The notes: generated by a model from the letters alone, not told the origin. A stretch of 64,000 bases of DNA from Verrucomicrobiaceae bacterium UBA7681 (GCA_002482965.1 DLGZ01000004.1:40851-104850), one strand, 5' to 3'. Shown: positions 37,436 to 46,578, counted from the first letter of the stretch. A program made the numbers and translations.

Positions 37436-39835
37436 CTATTTAGCGTCAAGATTCAACTCACTCAGGACATTCGCTTTGATTTCGACTTCCTTTTCGGCCT
37501 TTTTGTCGCCCTCGCTGCGCACCACCAGCACTGTGCCTGCAGGAATGAAGAACTTGGAATCCGCATCATACGAGTAAGTCAGTTTTTTTCGATTCCCTTC
37601 GCCATCCTTCGGGCCAAAAATCTCCCAACTGCCAGGCGTGCTGGAACTGACTTTCAAGGTTCCGGCATTCAAAGTCAGAGCCTTGGTGATCATCTTGCCC
37701 GCCTGCACTTCCACTTCCATCTGAGCCGCAGCCGCACCACGTGTCGCCACGATGAGGTACTTGCCTGCAGTAAGGTGAAATTTAGGCTGCGCATCGTAGC
37801 TGTAGGTCGTCTTGGGCCGTTCACCTTCAGCATTGGCTTCGCCCAACACATCCCAGTTGATGTCTCCAGGCGCAGCTTCGGCTCCTTCGGCCATGAGGGC
37901 GCTCACGGTCAATGAACCAGCGTTGATGATGACCGGGATTTCAGTGAGCTTGCCAGCGAGGACTTCGACTTCCTGTTTTCCCTTGGCGCTGCCCCAATCG
38001 AGCTGCACGAGGTATTTCCCAGCAGGCAGGCTGAGCGTGGGCACGGCATCATAGCTGTAGCCTGCCTTTTCCCGGTTGCCTTCGGAATCGGCGGCGCCAA
38101 AAACCTCCCAGGTGACATCACTGGAAAGTGGTTCCGCTCCTTCTACGGCAAGTGCGGAAAGTTTGATGCGGCCTGCGCCGAGAGAAACCACCTTTTCCAG
38201 CATGGCTCCAGCCTTGATCTCCACCATCACTTTGCCCTTCGCATTGCCCACGACGACTTCGACCTGAAACTTGCCTGCGGGCAGCGAAAGTGTGGGCTGC
38301 GCATCGTAGCTGTAGGCCACCTTGGGGCGATTCCCCTCGGCATCGGCTTCCCCAAAGACATCCCAGTTCACTCCGTCAGCCACCGGTTTGCCGCCTTCTT
38401 CCATGATGACGGAAAGCTTCAATTTACCGCTGCCAAGCAGGATGACAATGTTCTGCGTCTCTCCCGCTTTGACTTCGACCTCTTGCTGTCCCTTGGCGCT
38501 GCCGTATTCGGCTACGACCAGGCACGGCCCAGAGGGCAGGGTGAACATGGGCTGCGCATCGTAGCTGTTGCCGAGCTTCTTGCGCTGGCCCTCGGCGTCG
38601 GGTGGAGAGAAAATGTCCCAGCTGATGTCTTTGGAAATGGCTGCCTGTCCCTCCGCGCTGATGGCGCTCAGCTTGAGGTTGCCGCTGCCCAGGACGACCT
38701 TCACTTCCTGCGGTGCTCCATCCTTCACCGTGACCTCCACGCTGGCGCTGGCGTCGCCGCGTGTGGCCTTCAGCAGATACTTGCCGGCAGCCACCTTGAG
38801 GAAAGGTTTGGCTTCATAACTGGTGGCAATGGTTTCGCGCTGACCTTCCGCATCCGCAGGGCCGTAGAGATCCCAGGACACATCTTTTTCAAAAGCCGTG
38901 CCACCTTCCTTGGCGTAAGCGACAGCCTTGATGCCGCTCTCTGCAAACACCACTTCTTTGGTCACGGTGTCGCCCTCCTTCACCGTCGCCTCGAGTTCGA
39001 CGACTTTGCCGTTCAACTTGGCGCTGAGGGTATATTTGCCCGCTTTCGGCAGCTCGGTGCTCCAGCGGCCGCCGCTGCCCGTCGCGATGGCGTTTTCACC
39101 GCCACCTTCCGCAAACACCTGGAATGTCGCTCCTTCAATCAGAGCGCCACCGGAAGATTTTTTGGCTTCAATGACCAGCGTTGTCACCGGCTTTGCCACC
39201 TGCTTCATGGCAGTTTCGAGCGAAGACTTCAGCGACGCAGCGTCCTTGGCCGTGAGGTACATCCCGCCAGTTTTCTTTGCAAGACACTCGAGCCCTGAGG
39301 ACTCGCCCGGTTTGAGATCGAAACCGATCACATGGCAGGTGAAGTCGATGCCGAGCCGCTCCAGCTCCTCCGCGGCCATGCACGGATCATTGTGACAAGT
39401 CTCCACGCCATCGCTGACCAGGATCACGGACACCTTCACCTCCTCAAATTTCAAATACTTGGCAGCCTGGATCACAGCCGCTGTCAGCGGCGTCTTGCCT
39501 TTCGGTTCCAAAGCGGCCACCGCTTTCAAGATCGCTGCCGAACTTCCGGGCTGCGGTGGCACCAGCAGTTCAATGTCCTCACAGTCGCCTTTCTTGCGAT
39601 GTCCGTAGGCCATGAGGCCCAGCTCCATGCCCGGAGCAATGGAGCCCACGATGTCGCTCACCACCTTCTTCGCGATGTCGATCTTCACCCCACCCGGCAC
39701 CTGTCCGTACATGCTGCCCGAGGCATCAAAGACGATGATGGCGCGCGAGGCGGTGGCAGATTGTTGTGCCAGAACATTCGGTGTTCCGGTGAGCAGCGCC
39801 CATCCTGTCAAAACAGTGGTAAGGAAACGATTCAT
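37436..39835 (-). CDS. Exported VWA protein with six tandem ~85-residue repeats
   Basis: 799 residues from ATG 39835, which gives a clean signal peptide (MNRFLTTVLTGWALLTG..VLA). The frame is open to 39886. A VWA domain (about 30-215) has a perfect MIDAS DASGS (Asp37, Ser39, Ser41) and the SDGVETC strand. Next comes a ~85-residue carboxypeptidase-regulatory-like beta domain (about 217-300). Then come six tandem repeats, whose consensus contains W-D/E-V/I-F-G-x-A-D-A/S-E-G, YSYDAQP, LPAGKY and EVEVKAG. Such repeats look like extracellular beta-sandwiches. No ATPase or MoxR gene is adjacent. Role unknown; an adhesin-like or ligand-binding surface function is inference. Confidence 0.9.
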   Translation of the reverse strand: MNRFLTTVLTGWALLTGTPNVLAQQSATASRAIIVFDASGSMYGQVPGGVKIDIAKKVVSDIVGSIAPGMELGLMAYGHRKKGDCEDIELLVPPQPGSSAAILKAVAALEPKGKTPLTAAVIQAAKYLKFEEVKVSVILVSDGVETCHNDPCMAAEELERLGIDFTCHVIGFDLKPGESSGLECLAKKTGGMYLTAKDAASLKSSLETAMKQVAKPVTTLVIEAKKSSGGALIEGATFQVFAEGGGENAIATGSGGRWSTELPKAGKYTLSAKLNGKVVELEATVKEGDTVTKEVVFAESGIKAVAYAKEGGTAFEKDVSWDLYGPADAEGQRETIATSYEAKPFLKVAAGKYLLKATRGDASASVEVTVKDGAPQEVKVVLGSGNLKLSAISAEGQAAISKDISWDIFSPPDAEGQRKKLGNSYDAQPMFTLPSGPCLVVAEYGSAKGQQEVEVKAGETQNIVILLGSGKLKLSVIMEEGGKPVADGVNWDVFGEADAEGNRPKVAYSYDAQPTLSLPAGKFQVEVVVGNAKGKVMVEIKAGAMLEKVVSLGAGRIKLSALAVEGAEPLSSDVTWEVFGAADSEGNREKAGYSYDAVPTLSLPAGKYLVQLDWGSAKGKQEVEVLAGKLTEIPVIINAGSLTVSALMAEGAEAAPGDINWDVLGEANAEGERPKTTYSYDAQPKFHLTAGKYLIVATRGAAAAQMEVEVQAGKMITKALTLNAGTLKVSSSTPGSWEIFGPKDGEGNRKKLTYSYDADSKFFIPAGTVLVVRSEGDKKAEKEVEIKANVLSELNLDAK
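37439..38935 (-). repeat. Six tandem ~255-bp coding repeats in the exported VWA gene
   Basis: Five full copies of about 85 codons and a shorter last copy (about 74 codons) that lacks the loop before the first Trp. Each copy keeps W-[DE]-[VIL]-[FYL], a D/N-A/S-E-G turn, [YN]SYDA and the A-G-K/T-x-L-V strand. Confidence 0.88.
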
Positions 39836-39933
39836 AAGGGTATTTTTCGGGTGTGTTGAAAATGACTCGATGCATTGACAAACCACCGCCGAATACCGTC
39901 GAAAATATTACAAAAATAATGACGAGCCATGGC

Positions 39934-41028
39934 TCAAATCACAGGGTGCAACTTCTGCAATGCATCAGCGGTGGCCGGAAAAGCCCCGTATTCTGTCACC
40001 AGCGCGGTGACGAAAGACGCGGGAGTCACATCAAATCCATCGTTCCGTGCCTGAGTTCCGGCCGGGGCGATCAACACTTCTTCACGCACTCCCGCTGCAT
40101 TCAGTCCCGGCATGTGCGTCACCTCCCGCGCGCTGCGCTGTTCGATGGGAATGTCGCGAATGCCATCCGTGATCGTCCAGTCAATGGTGCTCACAGGCGT
40201 CGCCACGTAAAACGGCACATCATGCGCCTTGGCCGCCAGCGCTTTCAGGTAAGTACCGATCTTGTTCGCCACATCACCCTGCGCCGTGACGCGGTCCGTG
40301 CCGACGATCACCACATCCACCATCCCGCGCTGCAACAAGTGCCCGGCATTGTTATCCACGATCAATGTGTGCGGCACGCCATGCTCCTTGAGTTCAAACG
40401 CCGTCAGCGACGCCCCCTGGCCACGTGGCCGCGTCTCACTCACCCACACATGCACGTTCATGCTCGCATCATGCGCCTGATAGATCGGCGAAATCGCCGT
40501 GCCCCAGTCCACCGTCGCCAGCCAGCCCGCATTGCAGTGCGTCATCACATTCAGCGTCGCAGCAGGATCTGCCTTCTTCGCCTGAATGGCCCGAAACAAT
40601 TCCAGCCCATGCCGCCCAATGGCATGATTCGTCTCCACATCATGCTCGCAAATCGCCAGCGCTTCGTCCCACGCGGCGGCAGCACGCTGTTCCACCTCAA
40701 GCGGCATTACCACACGCCTCACCCGGTCCAGCGCCCAGCGCAAATTGATCGCCGTGGGGCGCGTCGCATGCAGAACTTCATAGGCCCGTTGCAGCGCAGC
40801 ATCCGTGGCATCTTCCCTCAGCGCAAAGAACAAACCAAACGCAGCCGTCGCACCAATCAGCGGCGCACCACGCACACGCATGACCTGGATGGCCTCAGCG
40901 GCGTCTTCCATCGTCCGCAGCTCGCGCCACTCCACCTGATGCGGCAGAAAGGTTTGATCAATAATGCGCGCACTCTGCGTGGCGTGATCCGCTTCGATGG
41001 AGCGGTGCGGCTTGCCGTGAATATTCAT
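39934..41028 (-). CDS. mtnA: S-methyl-5-thioribose-1-phosphate isomerase
   Basis: 364 residues. Aldose-ketose isomerase of methionine salvage, converting 5-methylthioribose-1-phosphate to methylthioribulose-1-phosphate. It belongs to the eIF2B-like family: the catalytic Cys sits in MTHCNAG and the catalytic Asp in VGTDRVTAQGDVANKIGTY. Last gene of a four-gene operon. Its ATG overlaps the mtnC stop by 4 bp. Confidence 0.95.
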   Translation of the reverse strand: MNIHGKPHRSIEADHATQSARIIDQTFLPHQVEWRELRTMEDAAEAIQVMRVRGAPLIGATAAFGLFFALREDATDAALQRAYEVLHATRPTAINLRWALDRVRRVVMPLEVEQRAAAAWDEALAICEHDVETNHAIGRHGLELFRAIQAKKADPAATLNVMTHCNAGWLATVDWGTAISPIYQAHDASMNVHVWVSETRPRGQGASLTAFELKEHGVPHTLIVDNNAGHLLQRGMVDVVIVGTDRVTAQGDVANKIGTYLKALAAKAHDVPFYVATPVSTIDWTITDGIRDIPIEQRSAREVTHMPGLNAAGVREEVLIAPAGTQARNDGFDVTPASFVTALVTEYGAFPATADALQKLHPVI

Positions 41029-41711
41029 GCGAGGGAGATTTCTGAAAAGGAAGTGATGGCAGCGTGATCGTTCGGCGGGGCAGGTGAGTTGCCGGGGCGC
41101 ACCGCCAGTGCGGTGAACATGCCCGCATTTCGCGCCGCATTCAATTCCTCCACAACATCACTGACAAAGAGAATTTGATCCGCTGGCAGGACGCAATCCG
41201 CCGCAATGGCCAAATAGCTGGCAGTCTCACGTTTGGACCCCGTCGTGGTATCATAGTAGCCGGAGAAATGCGTCGTGAGATCACCACGCTTGGTGTGCGC
41301 AAAGAAAAGCTTCTGTGCATGCACACTCCCAGAGGAGTAGATGCGGATTTCGCGCCCCTCGCGAAACCAGTCAGCCAATGCCTGCGGCACATCGTCAAAA
41401 ACTCGGCTGCACAGCTCGCCATTGCGGAAGCCCTCCTCCCAGATCATCCCCTGAAGCTGCTTCAAACCAGTCACCTTAGCGTCCGCCTCCATCAATCGAT
41501 GCACAGCAGCTTCAGCCTCCGCTGGAGAAAGAAAGGCAGGCACACCCGCATCGCGTGCAAGTTGTGAAATCACCTCCGCCCCCCAATGCATGGCAAGGTA
41601 AACTCCTGCGCGCTGCCGCGCATACGGAAACATCACGTCTTGCACAAACGCCAGTGGCGACACAGTGCCTTCAATGTCCAGCAGGATCAGTTTGCCCCCA
41701 AACGTGATCAT
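41025..41711 (-). CDS. mtnC: Acireductone synthase (enolase-phosphatase E1)
   Basis: 228 residues. HAD-family bifunctional enolase-phosphatase that converts 2,3-diketo-5-methylthiopentyl-1-phosphate to acireductone. HAD motif I is LLDIEGTVSPLAFV (Asp12, Glu14), motif II IYSSGSVHAQKL, and motif IV-like FVSDVVEELNAARNAGM. It overlaps mtnD by 4 bp upstream and mtnA by 4 bp downstream. Confidence 0.95.
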   Translation of the reverse strand: MITFGGKLILLDIEGTVSPLAFVQDVMFPYARQRAGVYLAMHWGAEVISQLARDAGVPAFLSPAEAEAAVHRLMEADAKVTGLKQLQGMIWEEGFRNGELCSRVFDDVPQALADWFREGREIRIYSSGSVHAQKLFFAHTKRGDLTTHFSGYYDTTTGSKRETASYLAIAADCVLPADQILFVSDVVEELNAARNAGMFTALAVRPGNSPAPPNDHAAITSFSEISLA

Positions 41712-42301
41712 GCGGCGATGGCCGCAGCCTGCTCAAGGCGGAAGCCTTTGGTCGCAATAGGGGTTGGGCCGAAACACAGTGGCTGATAACCGCTGGCAAT
41801 CGCGTCACCCGTGTACTCCGGCGTCCAGCCGGCCTTTTCGCGAAACAGGCGGATCGCACGGATGGTGCGGTCGGCGCACAGATCAAACCAGTGCTTGGTA
41901 CCTGCGGGGACGTTGATCAGATCGCCTGCTTCGATCTCGATGGAGAAGACTGGATCCCCATTTTCGGGATTGATGTAAAAAATGCCTCGTCCTTTGAGAA
42001 TGAAGCGCACCTCATCCTCGGCATGGCGGTGCTCCTGGTTAAACTTGCTGAGCATCTCCTGCAGTCCGGGCACATCAGGGGTCACGTTCACGACATCAGC
42101 GGTGATGTAGCCGCCGCTCTGCTTCAGTGCTTCCACCTCGGAAGCATACGCCGCCAGGATTTCTTCCTGCGAGGCATCGCGGTCGATGCGCCCCGCCACC
42201 GGCCAGCGATCGTAATGAATGCCATACGACAGGAGAAAATGACGGATGCTGTCCGCATCGTGAATGACACGGTCTGCGGAGGGAATGCGGATGTGGGCCA
42301 T
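41708..42301 (-). CDS. mtnD: Acireductone dioxygenase
   Basis: 197 residues from ATG 42301 (MAHIRIP); nine further codons are open upstream. Cupin metalloenzyme that cleaves acireductone with O2 to the 2-keto acid precursor of methionine and formate (Fe form). Metal ligands are in EHRHAEDEVRF (His-x-His-x3-Glu) and the later His in AGTKHWFDL. It begins 13 bp after mtnB. Confidence 0.95.
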   Translation of the reverse strand: MAHIRIPSADRVIHDADSIRHFLLSYGIHYDRWPVAGRIDRDASQEEILAAYASEVEALKQSGGYITADVVNVTPDVPGLQEMLSKFNQEHRHAEDEVRFILKGRGIFYINPENGDPVFSIEIEAGDLINVPAGTKHWFDLCADRTIRAIRLFREKAGWTPEYTGDAIASGYQPLCFGPTPIATKGFRLEQAAAIAA

Positions 42302-42314
42302 GGGTGATTGCGCC

Positions 42315-42977
42315 TCAAAACGCGCCAAAGAGCAATCGCTTCTGTGTGACGACTTCGAAAAGAAACTCCAGCACCTCGACCTGCCGCCGTGCGGCGTCGA
42401 TGCTCTCTCCCCAGGTATAAAGACCGTGGCCTGCCATCAGGAAACCATGCCGCAGCGCGCTCGCAGGATCTCGCAGCCTTGCATCAATCACCGTCGCCAG
42501 CGCAGCAATGTCCTGCGTGTTCGGGTAAATCTCGATCCAGGCTTCGGACTCATGCGTGGAGATGCCAGCAATCCCTTTCAGCATTTCATATCCGGCAATC
42601 CGCAGCCCCCCGTCCTTCAGAAAGTGCTCGCTCAAGACCGTCGCCGCCACGGAGTGCGTATGCAGCACCGCCCCCGCACCATGCTTCGCCAGCACCGTAT
42701 GCAGCAGCGCTTCCGCTGAGGGCTTTGGAAAGCTTTCATCCAGTGCCCGCGCCTCTTCATCCACCATCACAAACTGGTCCGGCTCCAGTCGTCCTTTATC
42801 AAAACCGCTGCCAGTCATCAGCAGCGTCAGCGGCTCACGCTCAATCACCGCACTGTAATTGCTGCTCGTTCCCAGCGACCAGCCACGCCGGTGAAAATCC
42901 CGCCCGCACTCGATGAGTTCACGGGTCAAAGAATCAATCGGCTCGGTGGCGGCGGGTGGGGCGTTTTCAGCGGGCAT
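42315..42977 (-). CDS. mtnB: Methylthioribulose-1-phosphate dehydratase
   Basis: 220 residues. Class II aldolase/adducin-fold zinc enzyme that dehydrates methylthioribulose-1-phosphate. Zinc ligands are the His pair in VLHTHSVAATVL and the His in AGHGLYTWGE. First gene of mtnB-mtnD-mtnC-mtnA. The pathway kinase or phosphorylase step (mtnK or mtnP) and the final transaminase are not in this window. Confidence 0.95.
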   Translation of the reverse strand: MPAENAPPAATEPIDSLTRELIECGRDFHRRGWSLGTSSNYSAVIEREPLTLLMTGSGFDKGRLEPDQFVMVDEEARALDESFPKPSAEALLHTVLAKHGAGAVLHTHSVAATVLSEHFLKDGGLRIAGYEMLKGIAGISTHESEAWIEIYPNTQDIAALATVIDARLRDPASALRHGFLMAGHGLYTWGESIDAARRQVEVLEFLFEVVTQKRLLFGAF

Positions 42978-43112
42978 GTGGCCTGGATGATTCGGGCCGT
43001 GGCAGGCCTGTCAAACTCGCTCGCGTAGCAAAATCCTCACATCCCATCAGGGCTTACTCATGAGCAACAGCAAACCATCCGGCTGTCATGGCCTGGTGTG
43101 TCCTTTGCGTCG

Positions 43113-43133
43113 TTTCTGTCCTTTTTGTCCTTC
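43113..43133. repeat. TTCTGTCCTT-type short tandem repeat
   Basis: TTTCTGTCC followed by TTTTTGTCC and TTCTG, a degenerate version of the perfect 9-bp repeat at the right end of the window. It sits in the 267-bp gap 42978-43244 upstream of the DUF1232 gene. I see no gene in that gap. Confidence 0.6.
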
Positions 43134-43244
43134 TGACGGGACGCCGCGCTTGTCTTGGCCTGTTCAAGCTTAACCCCTGACATCCCCCCATGCCGCCCTC
43201 ATTGCCAACTGGACTTCACCGAACCGGATGGCTATTTTCCCCCT

Positions 43245-43616
43245 ATGAGCACTCCCTCGAATGGCGACCACGATCTGGACATTGCCAAGGTCAACCAGCG
43301 CGCCCAGGACATCGAGAACAAACTGCCCAAGCTCAAACAGGTCTTCGAACAGGCGAAAATCATGCTCAGCATGGTGAAGGACTACTGGGCCGGCACCTAC
43401 CGCGAGATCCCCTACTGGGCCATCAGCGCAGTGTCGCTGGCGCTTCTCTACGTCCTCAACCCCGCAGACGTCGTCCCCGACGTCCTCATCGGCGTCGGCT
43501 ATCTCGACGATGCCACCGTCGTCGCCTTCTGTTTGAAACTCGTACAGCGCGAACTCGAACGTTATGAAGAATGGCAGGCCGCCCAGGCCAAAGCCCCCAA
43601 GGTTGTGGACCTGTGA
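43245..43616 (+). CDS. DUF1232 (YkvA-like) membrane protein
   Basis: 123 residues from ATG 43245; the frame is open from 43155 but the upstream residues look non-coding. An N-terminal charged helix is followed by the DUF1232 core: a hydrophobic helix (YWAISAVSLALLYVLNPADV) running into VVPDVLIGVGYLDDATVVAF. The P-x-D-x-x-P-D-x-x-x-x-G-x-x-D-D pattern is the family signature. Function of the family is unknown. Confidence 0.85.
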   Translation: MSTPSNGDHDLDIAKVNQRAQDIENKLPKLKQVFEQAKIMLSMVKDYWAGTYREIPYWAISAVSLALLYVLNPADVVPDVLIGVGYLDDATVVAFCLKLVQRELERYEEWQAAQAKAPKVVDL

Positions 43617-43641
43617 TCACCTCACCGTCCGCCGCTCTCTG

Positions 43642-43682
43642 AATCGTCCTCGTCCTCCTACTCGAACTCGTCCTCGATCCTA
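43642..43682. repeat. 41-bp dispersed repeat, copy 1
   Basis: Identical over 41 bp to 49255-49295. It is made of TCGTCC/TCGAAC-like hexamer units and lies 25 bp after the DUF1232 stop. Confidence 0.9.
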
Positions 43683-43764
43683 CCGCTTCGTTCCCCACGG
43701 AACTTGCAGGTGTACCACCTGTTCGCTGTTCACAGTTCAGGAGTCCCACGCCATCCCACAACAC

Positions 43765-43800
43765 AAAAAAACCGCCGTGCAGAAACCCTGCACGGCGGTT
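43765..43800 (-). terminator. Intrinsic terminator of the doxX-mocA-lipoprotein unit
   Basis: Perfect 13-bp stem AACCGCCGTGCAG / CTGCACGGCGGTT with a short loop. On the minus strand it is followed by eight Ts, 25 bp after the lipoprotein stop. Confidence 0.9.
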
Positions 43801-43825
43801 CTAATTCAATCAATTCTCGCAGTCC

Positions 43826-44536
43826 TTACTTCGCAGGCGTGCCATAGACCTGAACTTCACAGTAGTGGTTCATGTCGTTGCTCGTGTTGCCATTGCTCCA
43901 AAGGCGCACATAGCGGGCCTTGATGCCCTTGGCATCGATGACGCGGCCATGGTTGGTTTCCACGTAGGCTGGATCGCTGCCCTTGCCCATTCCGGAGGTG
44001 TCGTCGTGGTCGGAGTTAAACAGGGTGGTGACACCCGTCTTGAACTCAGCATCGTCAGAGACCTGCACTTCCACGTCAATGTAGGCCTGAGCCTGCTTGT
44101 GGTAGTGCCACATGGCGATCTTGTAGAGGTTCGACTCCGCACCGAGGTCGATCTGCACCCACTGTTTGCCGGGCATCAGTTCAACGAAGGAGCCATCAGC
44201 ACCGTCGGCATCACCGTCGGTCACAAGGCTGAGTTCACCAATGATTGGCGCAGTGTCAGAACTGGTCACCGTCTTGCCTTTGGCAAGGTTGGTGGTGCCT
44301 TTCGGGACCATGATGGACTTGATCACCTTGCTGGGATCGGCCTTCTCAAGGTTCGGCAGCTCAGCAGGCACCGGCGTGCCGATGAACATGGGCTTCGGGA
44401 ACTCGAGTGCGATCTCGACAAGATCACCAGCAGGAGCAGCGGCTGGGGCGTCGGCTTTCGTTTCTTCTTTCTTGCCGCATGAGGCAAGGGTAAGGACGAG
44501 CGCGAGGCCCGTGAGGATGTGGAGGGTGTTTTTCAT
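43826..44536 (-). CDS. Discoidin (F5/8 type C)-like lipoprotein
   Basis: 236 residues. Lipoprotein signal with lipobox TLASC (Cys20), then an Ala/Pro linker. The C-terminal ~150 residues resemble a coagulation-factor 5/8 type C (galactose-binding-like) domain: NLAKGKTVTSSD, LVTDGDADG, WVQIDLGAESNLYKI and ARYVRLWSNGN are the usual conserved strands. It probably binds carbohydrate at the envelope. It lies 47 bp after the Tat-exported oxidoreductase and is likely cotranscribed with it. Confidence 0.85.
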   Translation of the reverse strand: MKNTLHILTGLALVLTLASCGKKEETKADAPAAAPAGDLVEIALEFPKPMFIGTPVPAELPNLEKADPSKVIKSIMVPKGTTNLAKGKTVTSSDTAPIIGELSLVTDGDADGADGSFVELMPGKQWVQIDLGAESNLYKIAMWHYHKQAQAYIDVEVQVSDDAEFKTGVTTLFNSDHDDTSGMGKGSDPAYVETNHGRVIDAKGIKARYVRLWSNGNTSNDMNHYCEVQVYGTPAK

Positions 44537-44583
44537 GGGGAACTTGGCTGAATGTTAAGTGAGTTTTGTGTTTCCAAGGCCGA

Positions 44584-46044
44584 TCAGGCCTGGAAGTCTT
44601 CGGGCTTGAAGATGTATTTGCCACCTGCCTCCTTGGCCTCATAGGCCTTGAGCACAGTGACGCAGGACCTGAAGGCGGCTTCGACGTTGCAGGTAAGGTG
44701 CGCAGGATCTTTCATCTGCACCGCCTCGATGAAGTTCGCCACGTGCGGCGTATGTGGTTTGACCTTGAGTTTTCTGGCCAGTTCCCATTGCGCCAGTGCC
44801 TTGCTCTCGCGCACGTCTGCCACGCTGACGGCACCGTAGGACGGAGGCTTGGGCTTTTCCCAGTCACGCGGCTGTTCCCAGAACTTGTTCTTGGCCTTGT
44901 CAGCCGCCTTCATGATCGGAGGATTGTCACCCAGGGCGAATGCTTCCCAGTCCTGGCCGGGTTCGGCGTAGAGCTGGTTGCCATTCGTGTCGAGTTCGGA
45001 GATGATGGCCGTGCCGCCGACTCCCATGTGCTTTTCATACGCACCCTGGGAACCCGTGGTGGTCAGCACCTGATAGTAGGCGCGCAGCGCTCCAGCTGCC
45101 GTCTTGAATTCGTAGATGCACATCATGTTGTCTGGCAGCTCGAATTTCGGGCGGCCTTCCGTTCCATCGAAGTAGTCCACGCCGCCGGAGGCGATGACCG
45201 AGACCGGAGTGGACTCATACATCCAGTTGAACATGTCGATCTGATGCGCGCCCAAGTCGGACAGCGGGCCTGCACCATACTTGGAGAAGAAGCGCCAGTT
45301 GCGGTACTCTTCCAGGCTGTTGTAGCCATGTTTGGTCAGCACTTCCTGGGAGATGTCATAGCCCTTCACCGCCCCCTGCGGGGCGCTGCCGGACACACCA
45401 CGATTCCACTGCGCATACGCGTGCGTGATCCGGCCCAGCATCTTGCCGGGCTTGATCACATTGTCGCGCAGGTTGATGTAGCGCGGATTGGAATGGCGCT
45501 GATGGCCGATCTGGAAGATCCCGGGGTTCGCCTTGCCGGCGCGCACCATGTCGCGTGCACCCTCGATCGTGTTGCTCATCATCTTCTCGCAATACACGTG
45601 CTTGCCCTTTTCCAGGCACAGGCGCGAATACGGAGCGTGCATGAAGTCAGGCGTGGCGATGAACACTGCCTCAATCGACGGCTCCTTGTCCAGCATCTCG
45701 TTGATGTCTTCATAGACCTTGATGTCGCCTTCGACTTGAGCCTTGTTTTCACCCAGGAAGCCACCGCGAGTCTTCGCGATGGAGAATTTCCAGATGTCGC
45801 ACATCGCCACCCACTGGATGCCGGGCACGTCTTTGGAGGCCACGCGCAGGGCATTGCCCTGAGCACCGCAACCAACAAGCGCGCACTTGATCGTGCGGCC
45901 TTTTTCGGTCGCCTGTGCGACCGCGTTCTTGCTGGTGGCGAGGTAGATTCCGCTGCTCGTCAGAGCACTGGTGCGGAGGAAGCCGCGACGGTCCATGAAA
46001 CGGGACAGCGGCGCTGGGGAGGAGGGAAGGGGCTGGGAATTCAT
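44584..46044 (-). CDS. Tat-exported Gfo/Idh/MocA family oxidoreductase
   Basis: 486 residues. A twin-arginine signal (DRRGFLRTSALTSSGIYLA) begins at about residue 18. The Rossmann motif is KCALVGCGAQGNAL, the dinucleotide-side EKP-equivalent is KHVYCEKMMSNTIEGARDM and the C-terminal domain carries YGAGPLSDLGAHQIDMFNWM. EKM replaces the common EKP. It is distinct from the copy at 35431. It is flanked by doxX upstream (51 bp) and a carbohydrate-binding-type lipoprotein downstream, suggesting a small sugar-derivative oxidation unit at the envelope. Substrate unknown. Confidence 0.92.
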   Translation of the reverse strand: MNSQPLPSSPAPLSRFMDRRGFLRTSALTSSGIYLATSKNAVAQATEKGRTIKCALVGCGAQGNALRVASKDVPGIQWVAMCDIWKFSIAKTRGGFLGENKAQVEGDIKVYEDINEMLDKEPSIEAVFIATPDFMHAPYSRLCLEKGKHVYCEKMMSNTIEGARDMVRAGKANPGIFQIGHQRHSNPRYINLRDNVIKPGKMLGRITHAYAQWNRGVSGSAPQGAVKGYDISQEVLTKHGYNSLEEYRNWRFFSKYGAGPLSDLGAHQIDMFNWMYESTPVSVIASGGVDYFDGTEGRPKFELPDNMMCIYEFKTAAGALRAYYQVLTTTGSQGAYEKHMGVGGTAIISELDTNGNQLYAEPGQDWEAFALGDNPPIMKAADKAKNKFWEQPRDWEKPKPPSYGAVSVADVRESKALAQWELARKLKVKPHTPHVANFIEAVQMKDPAHLTCNVEAAFRSCVTVLKAYEAKEAGGKYIFKPEDFQA

Positions 46045-46095
46045 AGGTGCATATGGGCGAGTGGGTTCACTGCCAAAGCCGACGCGAAGTCGTGG

Positions 46096-46578
46096 TTATG
46101 CCTTCTTGCGGGCAAGGAGTCCGTCGATCGAGAAGGTTTTCGCCTTCGCGGTCACGAGTGCGGCTGCCACAATGAGAATGGAAAGACCGATGTTGCTGAC
46201 GATTTCCGTGTCATCCGGCAGGGCCGCAAGTCCCAGACCCAGGGAGAGAAACACCAGGCCGGCAGCGAGAAGTCCGAACTCAGTGAAAATGCCAATCGCG
46301 ACCCAGATGCCGACAGGAATAAGAATGTAGCCAATGGTGGCGGCGAAAGCATTGCACGCCCACTCAGGCATGAAGCTGTTGTCAGCCATCAGCTTGGCGA
46401 GAGGGCCGGTCTTCTTCGCATAATTGTCCAGCCCAAAGCTCACCGTCGGTCCGTTGCCCCAGCGAAATTTGTCGAGGCCAGCCATGAACAGACGCATGCC
46501 GACCCAAAGACGGAGCAGAAGATGAGCGAAATCGTAACTGAGGCTGCCGCAGCATTTGGAGGAGGAAGAGTCGGACAT
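46096..46578 (-). CDS. DoxX-family membrane protein
   Basis: 160 residues with four hydrophobic helices. The N-terminal LLLRLWVGMRLFMAGLDKFRW is the DoxX/DoxD signature. DoxX-like proteins are membrane subunits linked to quinone or thiosulfate redox chemistry. Here it is the first gene of a three-gene leftward unit with an exported oxidoreductase, so a link between that enzyme and the membrane quinone pool is possible. This is inference. Confidence 0.85.
   Translation of the reverse strand: MSDSSSSKCCGSLSYDFAHLLLRLWVGMRLFMAGLDKFRWGNGPTVSFGLDNYAKKTGPLAKLMADNSFMPEWACNAFAATIGYILIPVGIWVAIGIFTEFGLLAAGLVFLSLGLGLAALPDDTEIVSNIGLSILIVAAALVTAKAKTFSIDGLLARKKA

Noticed and set aside
39853..41067. 404-codon frame antisense to mtnA
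   Set aside because: His/Arg/Pro-rich shadow of a recognised enzyme.
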